Source: an uncultured Clostridia bacterium (lineage in GTDB: Bacteria > Bacillota > Clostridia > TANB77 > CAG-508). From it: DNA of 64,000 nt. The stretch is from contig CANPVP010000001.1 of the NCBI GenBank assembly GCA_947581825.1, positions 163,606-227,605 on the forward strand, given 5' to 3'. Below, in pieces: positions 43,053 to 51,962 of the stretch. A model generated the notes under the pieces. The model had not been told where the DNA came from. It saw nothing but the letters and a program-made list of their open reading frames with translations, and did not search any database. The number at the start of each line of letters is the position of its first letter. Positions within the stretch are counted from its first letter, which is position 1. The translations under genes and the position numbers were made by a program.

Positions 43053-46000
43053 ATGTCAAATTTTGATTTTTTAAAGCAAGCTGGAATTTTTAGAAGTTTT
43101 GCGGAAGCTTCAATAGAAGCGGAAAATGGGATAGGTTTAAATACAATAACATGTAGTATATTAAGTAGAAGAGCATTAGAACTTGCAGTAAAATGGATGT
43201 ATGAAAATGATATGGAATTAAAGAAGCCATATCAAGAGAATTTATCTGCTTTAATCCATGAAATTTCATTTAGAAATATATTAGATACGAAACTATTTCC
43301 ACAAATTAAATATATTGTAAAACTTGGAAATTTTGCTGTTCACAATAATAGAAAAATAACAAGAGAAGAAGCTGTAATGTCATTAAGATATCTATTTAAC
43401 TTTATGCAATGGATATCATATTGCTATGGCCAAGACTATAAAGAATTAAAATTTGATGAAAATATTTTGCCTAAAGAAAACTCTAATATTTTAGCGGTAA
43501 AAGAAAGAGAAAATTTATATGAAGAATTAAGTAAAAGAGACAAAAAATTACAAGAAACCATAAGAGAAAATAATGAATTAAGAAAGCAAATAACAGAAAA
43601 CAGAGAAAACAAGAAAAAGATTTATGATTTTAAAGTAGAAAACATATCAGAAGCAGAAACAAGAAAGAGATACATAGATTTAGAATTAAAACTTGCTGGA
43701 TGGGATTTTGATACTAATATGACAGCAGAGTTAAAAGTATCAGGAATGCCAAATAGTGAAGGAATAGGATATGTAGATTATGTATTGTTTGGAAGAGATG
43801 GATTGCCACTTGCAGTAGTGGAAGCAAAGAAAACAAGTGTAGATGCAAGAGTTGGACAAAATCAAGCTAAATTATATGCAGATTGTCTTGAAGCAGAAAA
43901 ACATCAGAGACCAGTTATTTATTATACAAATGGTTATGAAATATATATGTGGGATGATAAAGAATATGCCCCAAGAAGAGTTAGTGGATTCTATACACAA
44001 GATGAATTACAATTGTTAGTAGATAGAAGAAAAAATAAACAAAGTCTATCACATGTATATATAGATCCCAATATTGCAGGGAGAGAATACCAATTAGAAG
44101 CTATAAAAAGTGTATGTGAAACATTTGAAGAAGGACATAGAAAAGCACTTCTTGTTATGGCTACTGGTACAGGAAAAACAAGAACATCAATATCAATAGC
44201 TAAAGTATTAACAGAGCAAAATTGGGCTAAGAATATATTATTTTTAGCAGATAGAACTGTACTTGTAAAACAAGCAAAAAATAACTTTAATAAATTACTA
44301 CCTAATATGTCTGGTTGTAATTTATTAAACACAAAGGATAATCCAGAAGATTCAAGAATAGTATTCTCAACATATCAAACTATGATAAATGCAATTGATG
44401 AAATGAAATCAAAAACTGGCAATAAATTATTTACTCCTGGACATTTTGACCTAATTATTGTAGATGAAGCTCATAGAAGTATATATAACAAATATCAAGC
44501 AATTTTTGAATATTTTGATGGATTAATTGTAGGACTTACTGCAACACCTAGAAGTGATGTAGATAGAAATACATATAGATTCTTTGAAATAGAAAATAAT
44601 GTCCCTACTTATGCTTATGAATATGAACAAGCTGTAAAAGACGAATATTTGGTAGAATACCATTCTATATGTACAAGCACGGACTTTATGGATAGAGGAA
44701 TTAAATACAATGAATTATCCGAAGATGAAAAAGAACAATATGAAAATTTATTTGAAGAGGATGAAGCACCAGAAGAAATAAATGCTTCTGCCATAAATAG
44801 TTGGCTATTTAATAGAGATACAATTAAAAAACTTTTAGAACTATTAATGGAAAAAGGAATAAAAGTTGAAGGTGGAGACAAGCTTGGAAAAACAATTATA
44901 TTTGCTAAAAATCATAGACATGCACAGAAAATAGAAGAAATATTTAATGAACTATATCCATCATATAAAGGTGATTTTGCAAAATTAATTGACAATACAG
45001 TTAATTATAACGATACTATCATAGATGATTTTTCAAAGAAAAATGATTTCCCTCAAATAGCAATATCAGTTGATATGCTAGACACAGGGGTAGATGTTCC
45101 AGAAGTAGTAAATCTAGTATTCTTCAAACCAGTAAAATCTAAAATTAAATTTTGGCAAATGATAGGAAGAGGGACAAGACTTTGTAAGGATTTATTTGGA
45201 ATAGGACAAGATAAAAAAGAATTCTATATTTTTGATTATTGTAAAAATTTTGAGTTTTTTTCTGTAAACGAGAATGGAAAAGAAACAACATCTCAAACTA
45301 GTCTTACAGAAAAAATATTTAATTATAAATTAGATTTAATAGTTGAATTGCAACATATGAAATATCAAGCACAAGAAGAATTTAAAAAATATAGAGAATT
45401 ATTAATAAATGAATTTATAGAAGAAATTTCAAAACTAAATAAAGAGAGTTTTATGGTAAAGGCTAAATTGTATTACATTGATCAATTTTCAAAGAAAGAA
45501 AATTGGAACTACTTGTCTATATTGGATTCAACAAATATAAAAGAGAATATTACTCCTATTTTGCTATCTTCAGATGAAAATGAAGATGCAAAGAACTTTG
45601 ATAAATTGTTATATAGTTTACAAGTGAAAAGGATGAATAATCAAAAAACAAGCAAAATAGAGGAGAATATTTCTAGATTAGTAGCAGAATTAGAAAAATT
45701 AGGAACAGTGCCAAAAGTAATAGAAAAACAAGAATTAATTTTGAAAGTTGCAGAAACGGATTATTTAAGTAGAGCAAATTTCTTTGATGTTGAAAAAGTA
45801 AGAAAAGAATTAAGAAATTTAATTCAATATATAGATCCATATACTAGACCTCCTATATATTCAGACTTTGAAGATACTTTACAGGATGTTAATGAAGAGT
45901 ATGTGTACATAAGTAGTGGAAATGACTTTACTAATTACAAAAAGAAATTAAATAAGTATTTTAATAGTAATTTAGAAAATATTATTGTTTGGAAAATAAG

Positions 46001-46394
46001 ACATAATGAAAAAATAAATGATGCCGAAAAAGAAGATTTAGAGAGAATATTATTTGAAGAATTAGGAACTAATAAAGACTTCGAAGGAGCATATGGAGAT
46101 AAGGGAGTAGTAGAAGTAGTAAGAAATATTGTAGGTTTAGATCCAGCTACTGCAAGTGAAATATTCTCAAAATATATTAATGAAAATCAATTGAACATGA
46201 AACAAATTCAATTTGTTAAGTTACTAATAGATTATGTTGTAAAAAACGGAACAATTGATATGATTGCTCTAACAGAAGATCCTTTTAGATCTTTAGGTGA
46301 GGTTGGAGACTTATTTGAAGATAAGGTTAATACATTTTTGCAAATAAGAAGAGATATAGAAAGTATAAATGAAAATGCTAAAAAGTTAGCATAG
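43053..46394 (+). CDS. hsdR: Type I restriction endonuclease subunit R
   Basis: HsdR is the DNA-translocating nuclease of the type I system. The 1113-residue protein begins with a DUF4145-like helical domain (about 1-130), then a coiled coil (150-200). A nuclease domain follows with PSEGIGYVDYVLF-like and AVVEAKKTS (Glu-x-Lys of the PD-(D/E)xK site). Helicase motifs come next: MATGTGKTRT (about 368-377, Walker A), VDEAHRS (about 470), GLTATPRSDVD and IGRGTRLCKD. A C-terminal helical region mediates assembly. The order of genes and motifs is typical. The preceding membrane gene is 10 bases away. Confidence 0.96.
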   Translation: MSNFDFLKQAGIFRSFAEASIEAENGIGLNTITCSILSRRALELAVKWMYENDMELKKPYQENLSALIHEISFRNILDTKLFPQIKYIVKLGNFAVHNNRKITREEAVMSLRYLFNFMQWISYCYGQDYKELKFDENILPKENSNILAVKERENLYEELSKRDKKLQETIRENNELRKQITENRENKKKIYDFKVENISEAETRKRYIDLELKLAGWDFDTNMTAELKVSGMPNSEGIGYVDYVLFGRDGLPLAVVEAKKTSVDARVGQNQAKLYADCLEAEKHQRPVIYYTNGYEIYMWDDKEYAPRRVSGFYTQDELQLLVDRRKNKQSLSHVYIDPNIAGREYQLEAIKSVCETFEEGHRKALLVMATGTGKTRTSISIAKVLTEQNWAKNILFLADRTVLVKQAKNNFNKLLPNMSGCNLLNTKDNPEDSRIVFSTYQTMINAIDEMKSKTGNKLFTPGHFDLIIVDEAHRSIYNKYQAIFEYFDGLIVGLTATPRSDVDRNTYRFFEIENNVPTYAYEYEQAVKDEYLVEYHSICTSTDFMDRGIKYNELSEDEKEQYENLFEEDEAPEEINASAINSWLFNRDTIKKLLELLMEKGIKVEGGDKLGKTIIFAKNHRHAQKIEEIFNELYPSYKGDFAKLIDNTVNYNDTIIDDFSKKNDFPQIAISVDMLDTGVDVPEVVNLVFFKPVKSKIKFWQMIGRGTRLCKDLFGIGQDKKEFYIFDYCKNFEFFSVNENGKETTSQTSLTEKIFNYKLDLIVELQHMKYQAQEEFKKYRELLINEFIEEISKLNKESFMVKAKLYYIDQFSKKENWNYLSILDSTNIKENITPILLSSDENEDAKNFDKLLYSLQVKRMNNQKTSKIEENISRLVAELEKLGTVPKVIEKQELILKVAETDYLSRANFFDVEKVRKELRNLIQYIDPYTRPPIYSDFEDTLQDVNEEYVYISSGNDFTNYKKKLNKYFNSNLENIIVWKIRHNEKINDAEKEDLERILFEELGTNKDFEGAYGDKGVVEVVRNIVGLDPATASEIFSKYINENQLNMKQIQFVKLLIDYVVKNGTIDMIALTEDPFRSLGEVGDLFEDKVNTFLQIRRDIESINENAKKLA

Positions 46395-46408
46395 AAGGGA
46401 ACTTTTTT

Positions 46409-47302
46409 ATGATTTTAAAAACCAATAAAGAACTAAAACAACGAGTTTTTAAAAATGAAAAAGAATTACAAAAGTTTTTTGAGGAAAACATTGAAACTAT
46501 ATTAGGATGTAAATTTATAGATACAGAATTCGTAGTAGGAAATTTTAGAATTGATTCATTAGCTTTTGATGAAGAATCTAAATCATTTAGGATAATTGAA
46601 TATAAAAATGTAAAAAATCATTCTTTAGTTGACCAGGGATATACATATTTAAAATTAATGTTAGAAAGAAAAGCAGATTTTGTATTACAGTATAATATAA
46701 AAACTAAATCATCATTAACAATTCAAGATATAGATTGGAGTCAATCAAGAATTATATTTGTATCACCAATTTATACAGCATATCAATTAAATGCTACTGA
46801 TTTTAAAAATATTCCAGTAGATTTAATAAAAGTAACAAGATATGAAGATGATATTATTGAAATTAATTTTATAAAAAAGACAAGCAATGTTAAAATACAG
46901 GATGTTCAAATGGAATCGATACAAAATGATGTTAATAGAGAAGTAGTGGTGTATACTGAAGAAGATCATTTGAATAAAGCATCAGATAATATAAAAAATT
47001 TATATGAAGAAATTAAAAATAAAATATTAGAATTAGATGATATTGACATAGAAGCTAAGAAATTATATATAGCATTTAAAGGCATGAAAAATATTACAGA
47101 TATAGAAATTCATAAGAATAAACTAAAAGTATATATCAATATGAAAAAAGGAACTTTAAATGATCCATTAAACATTTCAAAGGATATCAGCGATATTGGA
47201 CATTGGGGAAATGGAGATTACTGTATTATAATAGATAAAGAAGATGATATTGACAACATTATTCCATTGATAAAACAATCTTTAAAGATAAATAAAAAAT
47301 AG
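46409..47302 (+). CDS. DUF5655-containing predicted nuclease of the restriction operon
   Basis: A 297-residue protein with two parts. Residues 1-130 resemble a PD-(D/E)xK nuclease of the NucS/DUF91 type: KNEKELQKFFEENIETILGC, then FRIDSLAFDEESKSFRIIEY with Asp and Glu-x-Lys. Residues 195-297 match DUF5655: SDNIKNLYEEIKNKILELDD ... KKLYIAFKGMKNITDIEIHK, DISDIGHWGNGDY. Such proteins recur next to type I R-M genes, where their role is not established. It begins 14 bases after hsdR with a GAAGGGAAC ribosome site. Confidence 0.8.
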   Translation: MILKTNKELKQRVFKNEKELQKFFEENIETILGCKFIDTEFVVGNFRIDSLAFDEESKSFRIIEYKNVKNHSLVDQGYTYLKLMLERKADFVLQYNIKTKSSLTIQDIDWSQSRIIFVSPIYTAYQLNATDFKNIPVDLIKVTRYEDDIIEINFIKKTSNVKIQDVQMESIQNDVNREVVVYTEEDHLNKASDNIKNLYEEIKNKILELDDIDIEAKKLYIAFKGMKNITDIEIHKNKLKVYINMKKGTLNDPLNISKDISDIGHWGNGDYCIIIDKEDDIDNIIPLIKQSLKINKK

Positions 47303-47319
47303 ATAATAGGTGAATAATT

Positions 47320-47562
47320 ATGAAAATAAAATGTTTGATTTGCGGAGATGTAATTGAATCAAAACATAGACATAATTTAGTAAATTGTAGATGTGAAAAT
47401 TGCTATATAGATGGAGGACAAGACTATTTACATTTTGGCGGAAAAGATTTCAATAAGATTCTAATTATTTTTGATGATGGTACAGAAATAATAGCAAATG
47501 ATGAAGAGAATTACAACAAGAAATATGAAGAATGGGAAAAAAATAGATATAAAATTATATAA
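47320..47562 (+). CDS. Small zinc-type protein, DUF7695-like
   Basis: An 80-residue protein beginning MKIKCLICGDVIESKHRHNL, with VNCRCENCYIDGGQDYLHFG following. Two C-x-x-C pairs and the H-R-H element suggest a zinc knuckle. Proteins of this size with CLICGDVIESKHRHD are common in Firmicutes mobile regions and are labelled DUF7695. Function is not known. It is the last gene of the restriction operon, and a terminator follows at once. Confidence 0.7.
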   Translation: MKIKCLICGDVIESKHRHNLVNCRCENCYIDGGQDYLHFGGKDFNKILIIFDDGTEIIANDEENYNKKYEEWEKNRYKII

Positions 47563-47569
47563 GAAACAC

Positions 47570-47598
47570 AAAAGGCTAGCTTAGCAGCCTTTTGTTAT
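47570..47598. terminator. Terminator of the restriction operon
   Basis: AAAAGGCT / AGCCTTTT stem with a GC loop and T-rich tail; it also closes the minus-strand fragment. Confidence 0.75.
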
Positions 47599-47831
47599 TC
47601 TCTAGGAAGTTTCAAAAGATTAGCTTTTCCTGTATAGTATGCTTCCAATCTAACATATTTTTCTCCGTTTTGACTAAGTATAGGCTGTAAATTTGGATAA
47701 GGAGAAATATCAACATAGATGCTGCTTGAATGGCTTTTTAAGTAGTCGTGAATGTAAGCTTTTGGGTAGAATCCTTCTTGTTTACATCCTTCGATATATA
47801 TTTGGTCTATTAAGAAGAAATTGCAATTCAA
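47595..47831 (-). pseudogene. C-terminal fragment of an unknown protein
   Basis: The frame reads from about CFDCSYRFINLNCNFFLIDQ without a good start and ends GKANLLKLPRE. It is open upstream of the TTG at 47831 for another 15 codons and has no ribosome site. A middle segment SSSIYVDISPYPNLQPILSQ is distinctive but not recognised. It is bounded on both sides by terminator hairpins. It is probably a remnant at the edge of the restriction island, or a small gene with a weak start. Confidence 0.35.
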
Positions 47832-47863
47832 ATTAATAAATCTATAAGAACAGTCAAAACATA

Positions 47864-47917
47864 AAAAAGTGTGAAAAATGACTTTTAAGTTAAAAGTTTA
47901 TTTTCACATTTTTTTAT
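47864..47917. terminator. Bidirectional hairpin upstream of the MerR gene
   Basis: AAAAAGTGTGAAAA / TTTTCACATTTTT outer arms around ACTTTTAAGTTAAAAGT, with T runs on both strands. Confidence 0.65.
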
Positions 47918-47942
47918 TTTGAAAAAATTTTTAAACAATATC

Positions 47943-47971
47943 TTGACATCATTACGTAACGATGGTAAAAT
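47943..47971 (+). promoter_or_regulatory. MerR-type promoter with operator in the spacer
   Basis: TTGACA, 17-base spacer, TAAAAT. An 18-bp near-perfect dyad CATCATTACGTAACGATG (47947-47964) fills the spacer, the classic position for a MerR-family operator. It drives merR and the VIT-VWA gene. Confidence 0.75.
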
Positions 47972-47992
47972 AAAAATTAGAGAGGTGAGAAT

Positions 47993-48397
47993 ATGGAGTA
48001 CAAAGTATCAGAACTTGCAGATAAAGCAGGAGTTACAAAAAGAACAATACATTATTATATAAGCAAAGGATTGCTTTTGCCACCAGAAGGTAGTGGAGTA
48101 AATAGCTTGTATAATGAAGAGCATCTAGAAAGAATACTTCTAATAAAGAAACTACAGGCAGAATATATGCCATTAAATAAGATAAGAGAATATATCTTAG
48201 AAAATCCTACAGAAAAAGTGCCAAAAAATGCTAAAGAAATAAAAACAAAGATATCTAGAGATAAAGGACAAGAAATATACATTAGAGAAAATATATGTGA
48301 TATTTTTGAAATCCATTATTCAGAAGAAAATGGTGAAAAGTATAAACATATCATAGAGAATGTAAAAAAATATGTAGAAAAGATGATGGAGGATTAA
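47993..48397 (+). CDS. MerR family transcriptional regulator
   Basis: A 134-residue regulator with the MerR winged HTH at the N-terminus: YKVSELADKAGVTKRTIHYY, then ISKGLLLPPEGSGVNSLYNE and HLERILLIKKLQAEYMPLNK. The C-terminal part is a short helical region (ENICDIFEIHYSEENGEKYK) with no metal-binding cysteines, so the ligand is not a thiol-bound metal. GAGAGGTGAG precedes the ATG. Its own promoter carries a dyad in the -35/-10 spacer, so it most likely controls itself and the next gene, which starts 2 bases after its stop. Confidence 0.88.
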   Translation: MEYKVSELADKAGVTKRTIHYYISKGLLLPPEGSGVNSLYNEEHLERILLIKKLQAEYMPLNKIREYILENPTEKVPKNAKEIKTKISRDKGQEIYIRENICDIFEIHYSEENGEKYKHIIENVKKYVEKMMED

Positions 48398-48398
48398 T

Positions 48399-50684
48399 AT
48401 GAATGTAGTAGATTTAAGAGAGTTAGCTCTCAAAAAAGTTAAAATAACAGGTAATGTTATAGGAAAATTTGGTTCATTTGAAATTGAACAAGTTTATAAA
48501 AATAATACAAAAGATGTTTTAGAAGTAGGGTATACTTTTCCAATAGTTGAAACAGCAACGGTTGTTGGATTTGAAATAAATGTTGGAGATAGAGTTTTAA
48601 AAGGAAAATGCAAAGAAAAAGGAGAAGCTAAAAAAGAATATCAAAGAAATATTGTTAAAGGTAATAGTGCATATATGATGGAACAAGAAACAGACAACAT
48701 ATTTAAGATTTCTGTTGGGAAAATTGATAGAGATGAAGAAGTTACTATAAAAATCCAGTATATCGATAAATTTGAAATTACAGATAATACTATACAAATT
48801 TTGATGCCTACATTAGTAACTCCTAAATATAAATCTGATATTACAAGTAAATTAGCTTATGGTAAAGTAGATTATACAATAGACTTTAATATTAATATTG
48901 ATAAATCATTAAATAGAAAAAGCATAAGTTGTCCAAGTCATAAGATAAATGTAATTGATGAGGATAAAACTGAAAGAATAGAAGTATTAAATTATGATTT
49001 ATCTAAAGATTTTAAATTATTAGTAGAATTAAAAAATGAGTTATCATCTAATGCAATTACATCAAAGACGAGAGATGAAAATGATATGATTTATTTATCA
49101 TTTATGCCAGAAATATTAGATTCTTATGAAGATAGCGAGAAGGAATATTTATTTATAATAGATGTATCTGGTTCAATGATGGGCAAAAAATTAGATGAAA
49201 CCAAAAGAGCTGTAATTGAATGTTTAAAACAATTAGATGTAGGAGATAGATTTAATATAATTCCTTTTGAATCAGAATTTGAGGCTATGAATATTAAATC
49301 AATTGAATATAATGAAGAAAATATGGAAAAAGCAATAAGATATATTAATCAATTAGAACCATTGGGTGGAACAGAAATGTTGGATCCTATTAAATTTGCA
49401 TTGTATGAAAAAAATAAAGACAAAATAGTATTGTTGTTTACAGATGGGCAAGTTGGAAATGAAGATGAAATAATAAGATTTGTTGAGAATAATGTAAATA
49501 GAAGTAGAATCTTTCCATTTGGAATAGATACAAATGTTAATTCATTTTTTATAAAACAATTAGCAAAAGTAGGTAATGGTAAAGCAGAATTAATACAACC
49601 TAATGAAAAAATAGATGATAAAATAATTAGAACATTTGCAAGAATACAAACGCCATTGTTAGAAGATTTAACCATAGATTATGGTAATAATAAAGTTATA
49701 GATGAAATAAGAGAAGAAAAATGCTTATTTAATTATGAGTTCTTTAATGTTTTTGCAAAAGTTGAAAAATTGCAAGATGATATACAATTGAAAGGCAAGA
49801 TTCTAGATAAAGAGTATGTATGGAAAATTGATAAAGATGAAATTAATAATACAAATGTTGATTTAGAAGTGTTATTTGCAAAACAAGAAATGGATAGACT
49901 AGAAGAATATATAAGAAATACATACGATGATGAAAAAATAGAGAATTATAAAAAAATGATAATAGAGTTATCAGAGAAATACAATATTAATTCTAAATAC
50001 ACATCATTTATAACGGTATATGAAAGAAAAGATAAATTATTAGAAGTTTCAAAATATCAAGAAACAAAGCTAAGTAATAAATTTGCTGAAGATGCTCTTA
50101 TGAATAATATATTGGATATGTTTGGAATGGATGAATGTGAAGAAAAATGCTGTGATATGTACCTACCATCATTCCTAAAATCAAGAAGTAGTTCAAATAG
50201 ATTAAATAATGTCAATATTTCATGTTCCTTAAGGGAAAATAAGGAAGTAAAATCAGAAAGTAAAACATTAGAAGTTAAGATAGATGAATACTACGAAGTA
50301 TTTGTTTCTCAAAATGAAAAATCAATACTAACATTTTTATTATATGCTATATACTATTTAAGAAAGAAAAAAAATAAATTCAATTACAATGATTTATTAA
50401 GATTTTTAAAGAATCATAAACAAGAAGTATTAGAAAATGAATTATATTTAAAACTTCTATGTTTATGTTATAAACAATTAGAAGATAACAGATTTATAGA
50501 TAAAAAAGAGACAATGGAATTAATGGATGATAATTTTAGAAAAATAGTAGAAACAAATTTGAAAATAAGTGTGGAATTTAAGGAATTATCAGAAGATGAA
50601 ATAAATACGATAGTTGAAAGCAACAAAGTGATTGAAAATATTGATAAAGTGATAGAACATTTTATAGCAGCAAATTATTCATGA
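48399..50684 (+). CDS. VIT and von Willebrand factor A domain protein
   Basis: A 761-residue protein with an N-terminal VIT domain (about 5-130: ITGNVIGKFGSFEIEQVYKN ... VEVGYTFPI-like, KGKCKEKGEAKKEYQRNIVK). A VWA domain (about 248-420) carries the MIDAS motif DVSGSMMGKK at 255. A C-terminal region follows with ISELSEKYNINSKYTSFITV and a helical tail. No signal peptide or membrane segment is visible, so it appears cytoplasmic. VIT-VWA proteins are related in layout to inter-alpha-trypsin inhibitor heavy chains; bacterial roles are mostly unknown. Being co-transcribed with a MerR regulator suggests induction by a small molecule. Confidence 0.85.
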   Translation: MNVVDLRELALKKVKITGNVIGKFGSFEIEQVYKNNTKDVLEVGYTFPIVETATVVGFEINVGDRVLKGKCKEKGEAKKEYQRNIVKGNSAYMMEQETDNIFKISVGKIDRDEEVTIKIQYIDKFEITDNTIQILMPTLVTPKYKSDITSKLAYGKVDYTIDFNINIDKSLNRKSISCPSHKINVIDEDKTERIEVLNYDLSKDFKLLVELKNELSSNAITSKTRDENDMIYLSFMPEILDSYEDSEKEYLFIIDVSGSMMGKKLDETKRAVIECLKQLDVGDRFNIIPFESEFEAMNIKSIEYNEENMEKAIRYINQLEPLGGTEMLDPIKFALYEKNKDKIVLLFTDGQVGNEDEIIRFVENNVNRSRIFPFGIDTNVNSFFIKQLAKVGNGKAELIQPNEKIDDKIIRTFARIQTPLLEDLTIDYGNNKVIDEIREEKCLFNYEFFNVFAKVEKLQDDIQLKGKILDKEYVWKIDKDEINNTNVDLEVLFAKQEMDRLEEYIRNTYDDEKIENYKKMIIELSEKYNINSKYTSFITVYERKDKLLEVSKYQETKLSNKFAEDALMNNILDMFGMDECEEKCCDMYLPSFLKSRSSSNRLNNVNISCSLRENKEVKSESKTLEVKIDEYYEVFVSQNEKSILTFLLYAIYYLRKKKNKFNYNDLLRFLKNHKQEVLENELYLKLLCLCYKQLEDNRFIDKKETMELMDDNFRKIVETNLKISVEFKELSEDEINTIVESNKVIENIDKVIEHFIAANYS

Positions 50685-50782
50685 GTAAGCTATAAAAAAT
50701 AAAATCAAACATAGATTTTTGCTAGAATTAGATTCTCATGTGTTTGGCGAATGTCAGTCTTGTTTTTTACAATAAACAATAG

Positions 50783-50812
50783 AAAAGTCCGAATCAAATC
50801 GGACTTTTTATA
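50783..50812 (+). terminator. Terminator after the VIT-VWA gene
   Basis: AAAAGTCCGA / TCGGACTTTT hairpin followed by T residues, about 100 bases after the stop codon. Confidence 0.75.
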
Positions 50813-51113
50813 ATATTATTCTTCAAAACATCTCATAACTAGCTGAGAGCTATCTACAAAGTAGTTTTTTTAAGTAATCTAAATTCTTTAAAAAAGTAAA
50901 TAGATAGTTTAAAATAGTGAAAATATAAGTTTAGTTAATGTTATACATAAAATGCAATTTGAAAGAATTTTTTTAGTAAAAGATGCAGGAACAGAGAGAA
51001 ATAGACAGGTGTAATGTGTGGCGTATAGGATTCCCTAATTTTTTATAATTAACGACAAGTTTCGACAAAAGATAAAAGGAAAATGTGTTATATATAAACA
51101 GAGGGATTAAATT
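50813..51113. other. Non-coding stretch before the XRE gene
   Basis: About 300 bases with no reading frame worth reporting. CGACAAGTTTCGACAAAAG (51052-51070) contains a repeated CGACAA and could be the operator of the downstream XRE repressor, but there is no direct support. Confidence 0.35.
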
Positions 51114-51485
51114 ATGGACCAGATAATAATAGAAAATTTAAAGAATTTAAGAAAAAGTAAAAAAATCACACAAGAACAGTTAGCTGAAAAATTAGATATA
51201 AGTCGTTCAAAAGTTTCGAGCTGGGAAACAAAAGGCAGAGACATGAGTATAACAGAAGCAATAAAGTTAGTGAATATATATGAAGTTAGTATGGATAATT
51301 TGTTTGAAATAAATAGAATAACAGAAGATGAATACATCAAAATATCTGAAAAATTTTTGAAAGACAAAAATATTAAACTAAATGAAAAAGTTAAAATTGT
51401 AGAATTTATTCTAGATAGTTTAAAGAAAAATAATATTGATGAATTTTATGAAATTTATAAAATGACACAAAATGCGACAAAATAA
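51114..51485 (+). CDS. XRE family transcriptional regulator
   Basis: A 123-residue protein with an N-terminal Cro/C1-type HTH, IENLKNLRKSKKITQEQLAE then KLDISRSKVSSWETKGRDMS. A helical C-terminal half (about 70-123) resembles phage- or plasmid-type repressors, possibly for dimerisation. It is the first gene of an accessory block, followed by a terminator, an HNH-like gene and the ATPase-HEPN operon, which it may regulate. The ATG is preceded by GAGGGATTAAATT, a moderate ribosome site. Confidence 0.85.
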   Translation: MDQIIIENLKNLRKSKKITQEQLAEKLDISRSKVSSWETKGRDMSITEAIKLVNIYEVSMDNLFEINRITEDEYIKISEKFLKDKNIKLNEKVKIVEFILDSLKKNNIDEFYEIYKMTQNATK

Positions 51486-51514
51486 TCTAAAAATATTTAT
51501 TTTGTCGCATTTTT
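51469..51514. terminator. Terminator overlapping the XRE stop codon
   Basis: AAAATGCGACAAAATAA and its complement TTATTTTGTCGCATTTTT form a 17-bp stem with T residues. Confidence 0.8.
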
Positions 51515-51595
51515 AGTATGTAAAAAATAAAGAATGCTGATAAAATATAAGATACGAAATAATATAAATTTTAATATTAGAAAGGAGTTAGAAAT

Positions 51596-51874
51596 ATGAA
51601 ATGGAAGAATATCAATGGAACAGCAGATCGTAAAGTACCAAGTGGATATAAGAGTTGGTTGGATTTTTATGAACAAAAAAGTGGAAAATCAGCTAAAATA
51701 TGCAATGTAAAATATTGTACAAATACAGCTACTGATGGCGCACATGTAAAAAAGTTGAATTCAAGTGATAATTCATGGTATATTGTGCCTTTATGCAGAG
51801 AACATAATCATGACGGAGATGAATTTGAACTAAATGCTAATGCAAGTCCAGTTAAAGTTAGAGAAAAATGCTAA
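51596..51874 (+). CDS. Small protein with an HNH-like zinc motif
   Basis: A 92-residue protein starting MKWKNINGTADRKVPSGYKS. The core ICNVKYCTNTATDGAHVKKL, then WYIVPLCREHNHDGDEFEL has C-x4-C, D-G-A-H and C-x-x-H-N-H elements. That is the pattern of a compact His-Me finger (HNH) nuclease or a degenerate relative. AGAAAGGAG precedes the ATG. It lies alone between a terminator and the ATPase operon; involvement in defence is plausible from its neighbourhood but unproven. Confidence 0.55.
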   Translation: MKWKNINGTADRKVPSGYKSWLDFYEQKSGKSAKICNVKYCTNTATDGAHVKKLNSSDNSWYIVPLCREHNHDGDEFELNANASPVKVREKC

Positions 51875-51962
51875 AAAGGTATAATATCTTTTTAGCATTT
51901 TATTAGTTAAGTGAGAACAATAATACTGTTAAGAGTAGTAAAGATAGAAAGGAGAAATATTC

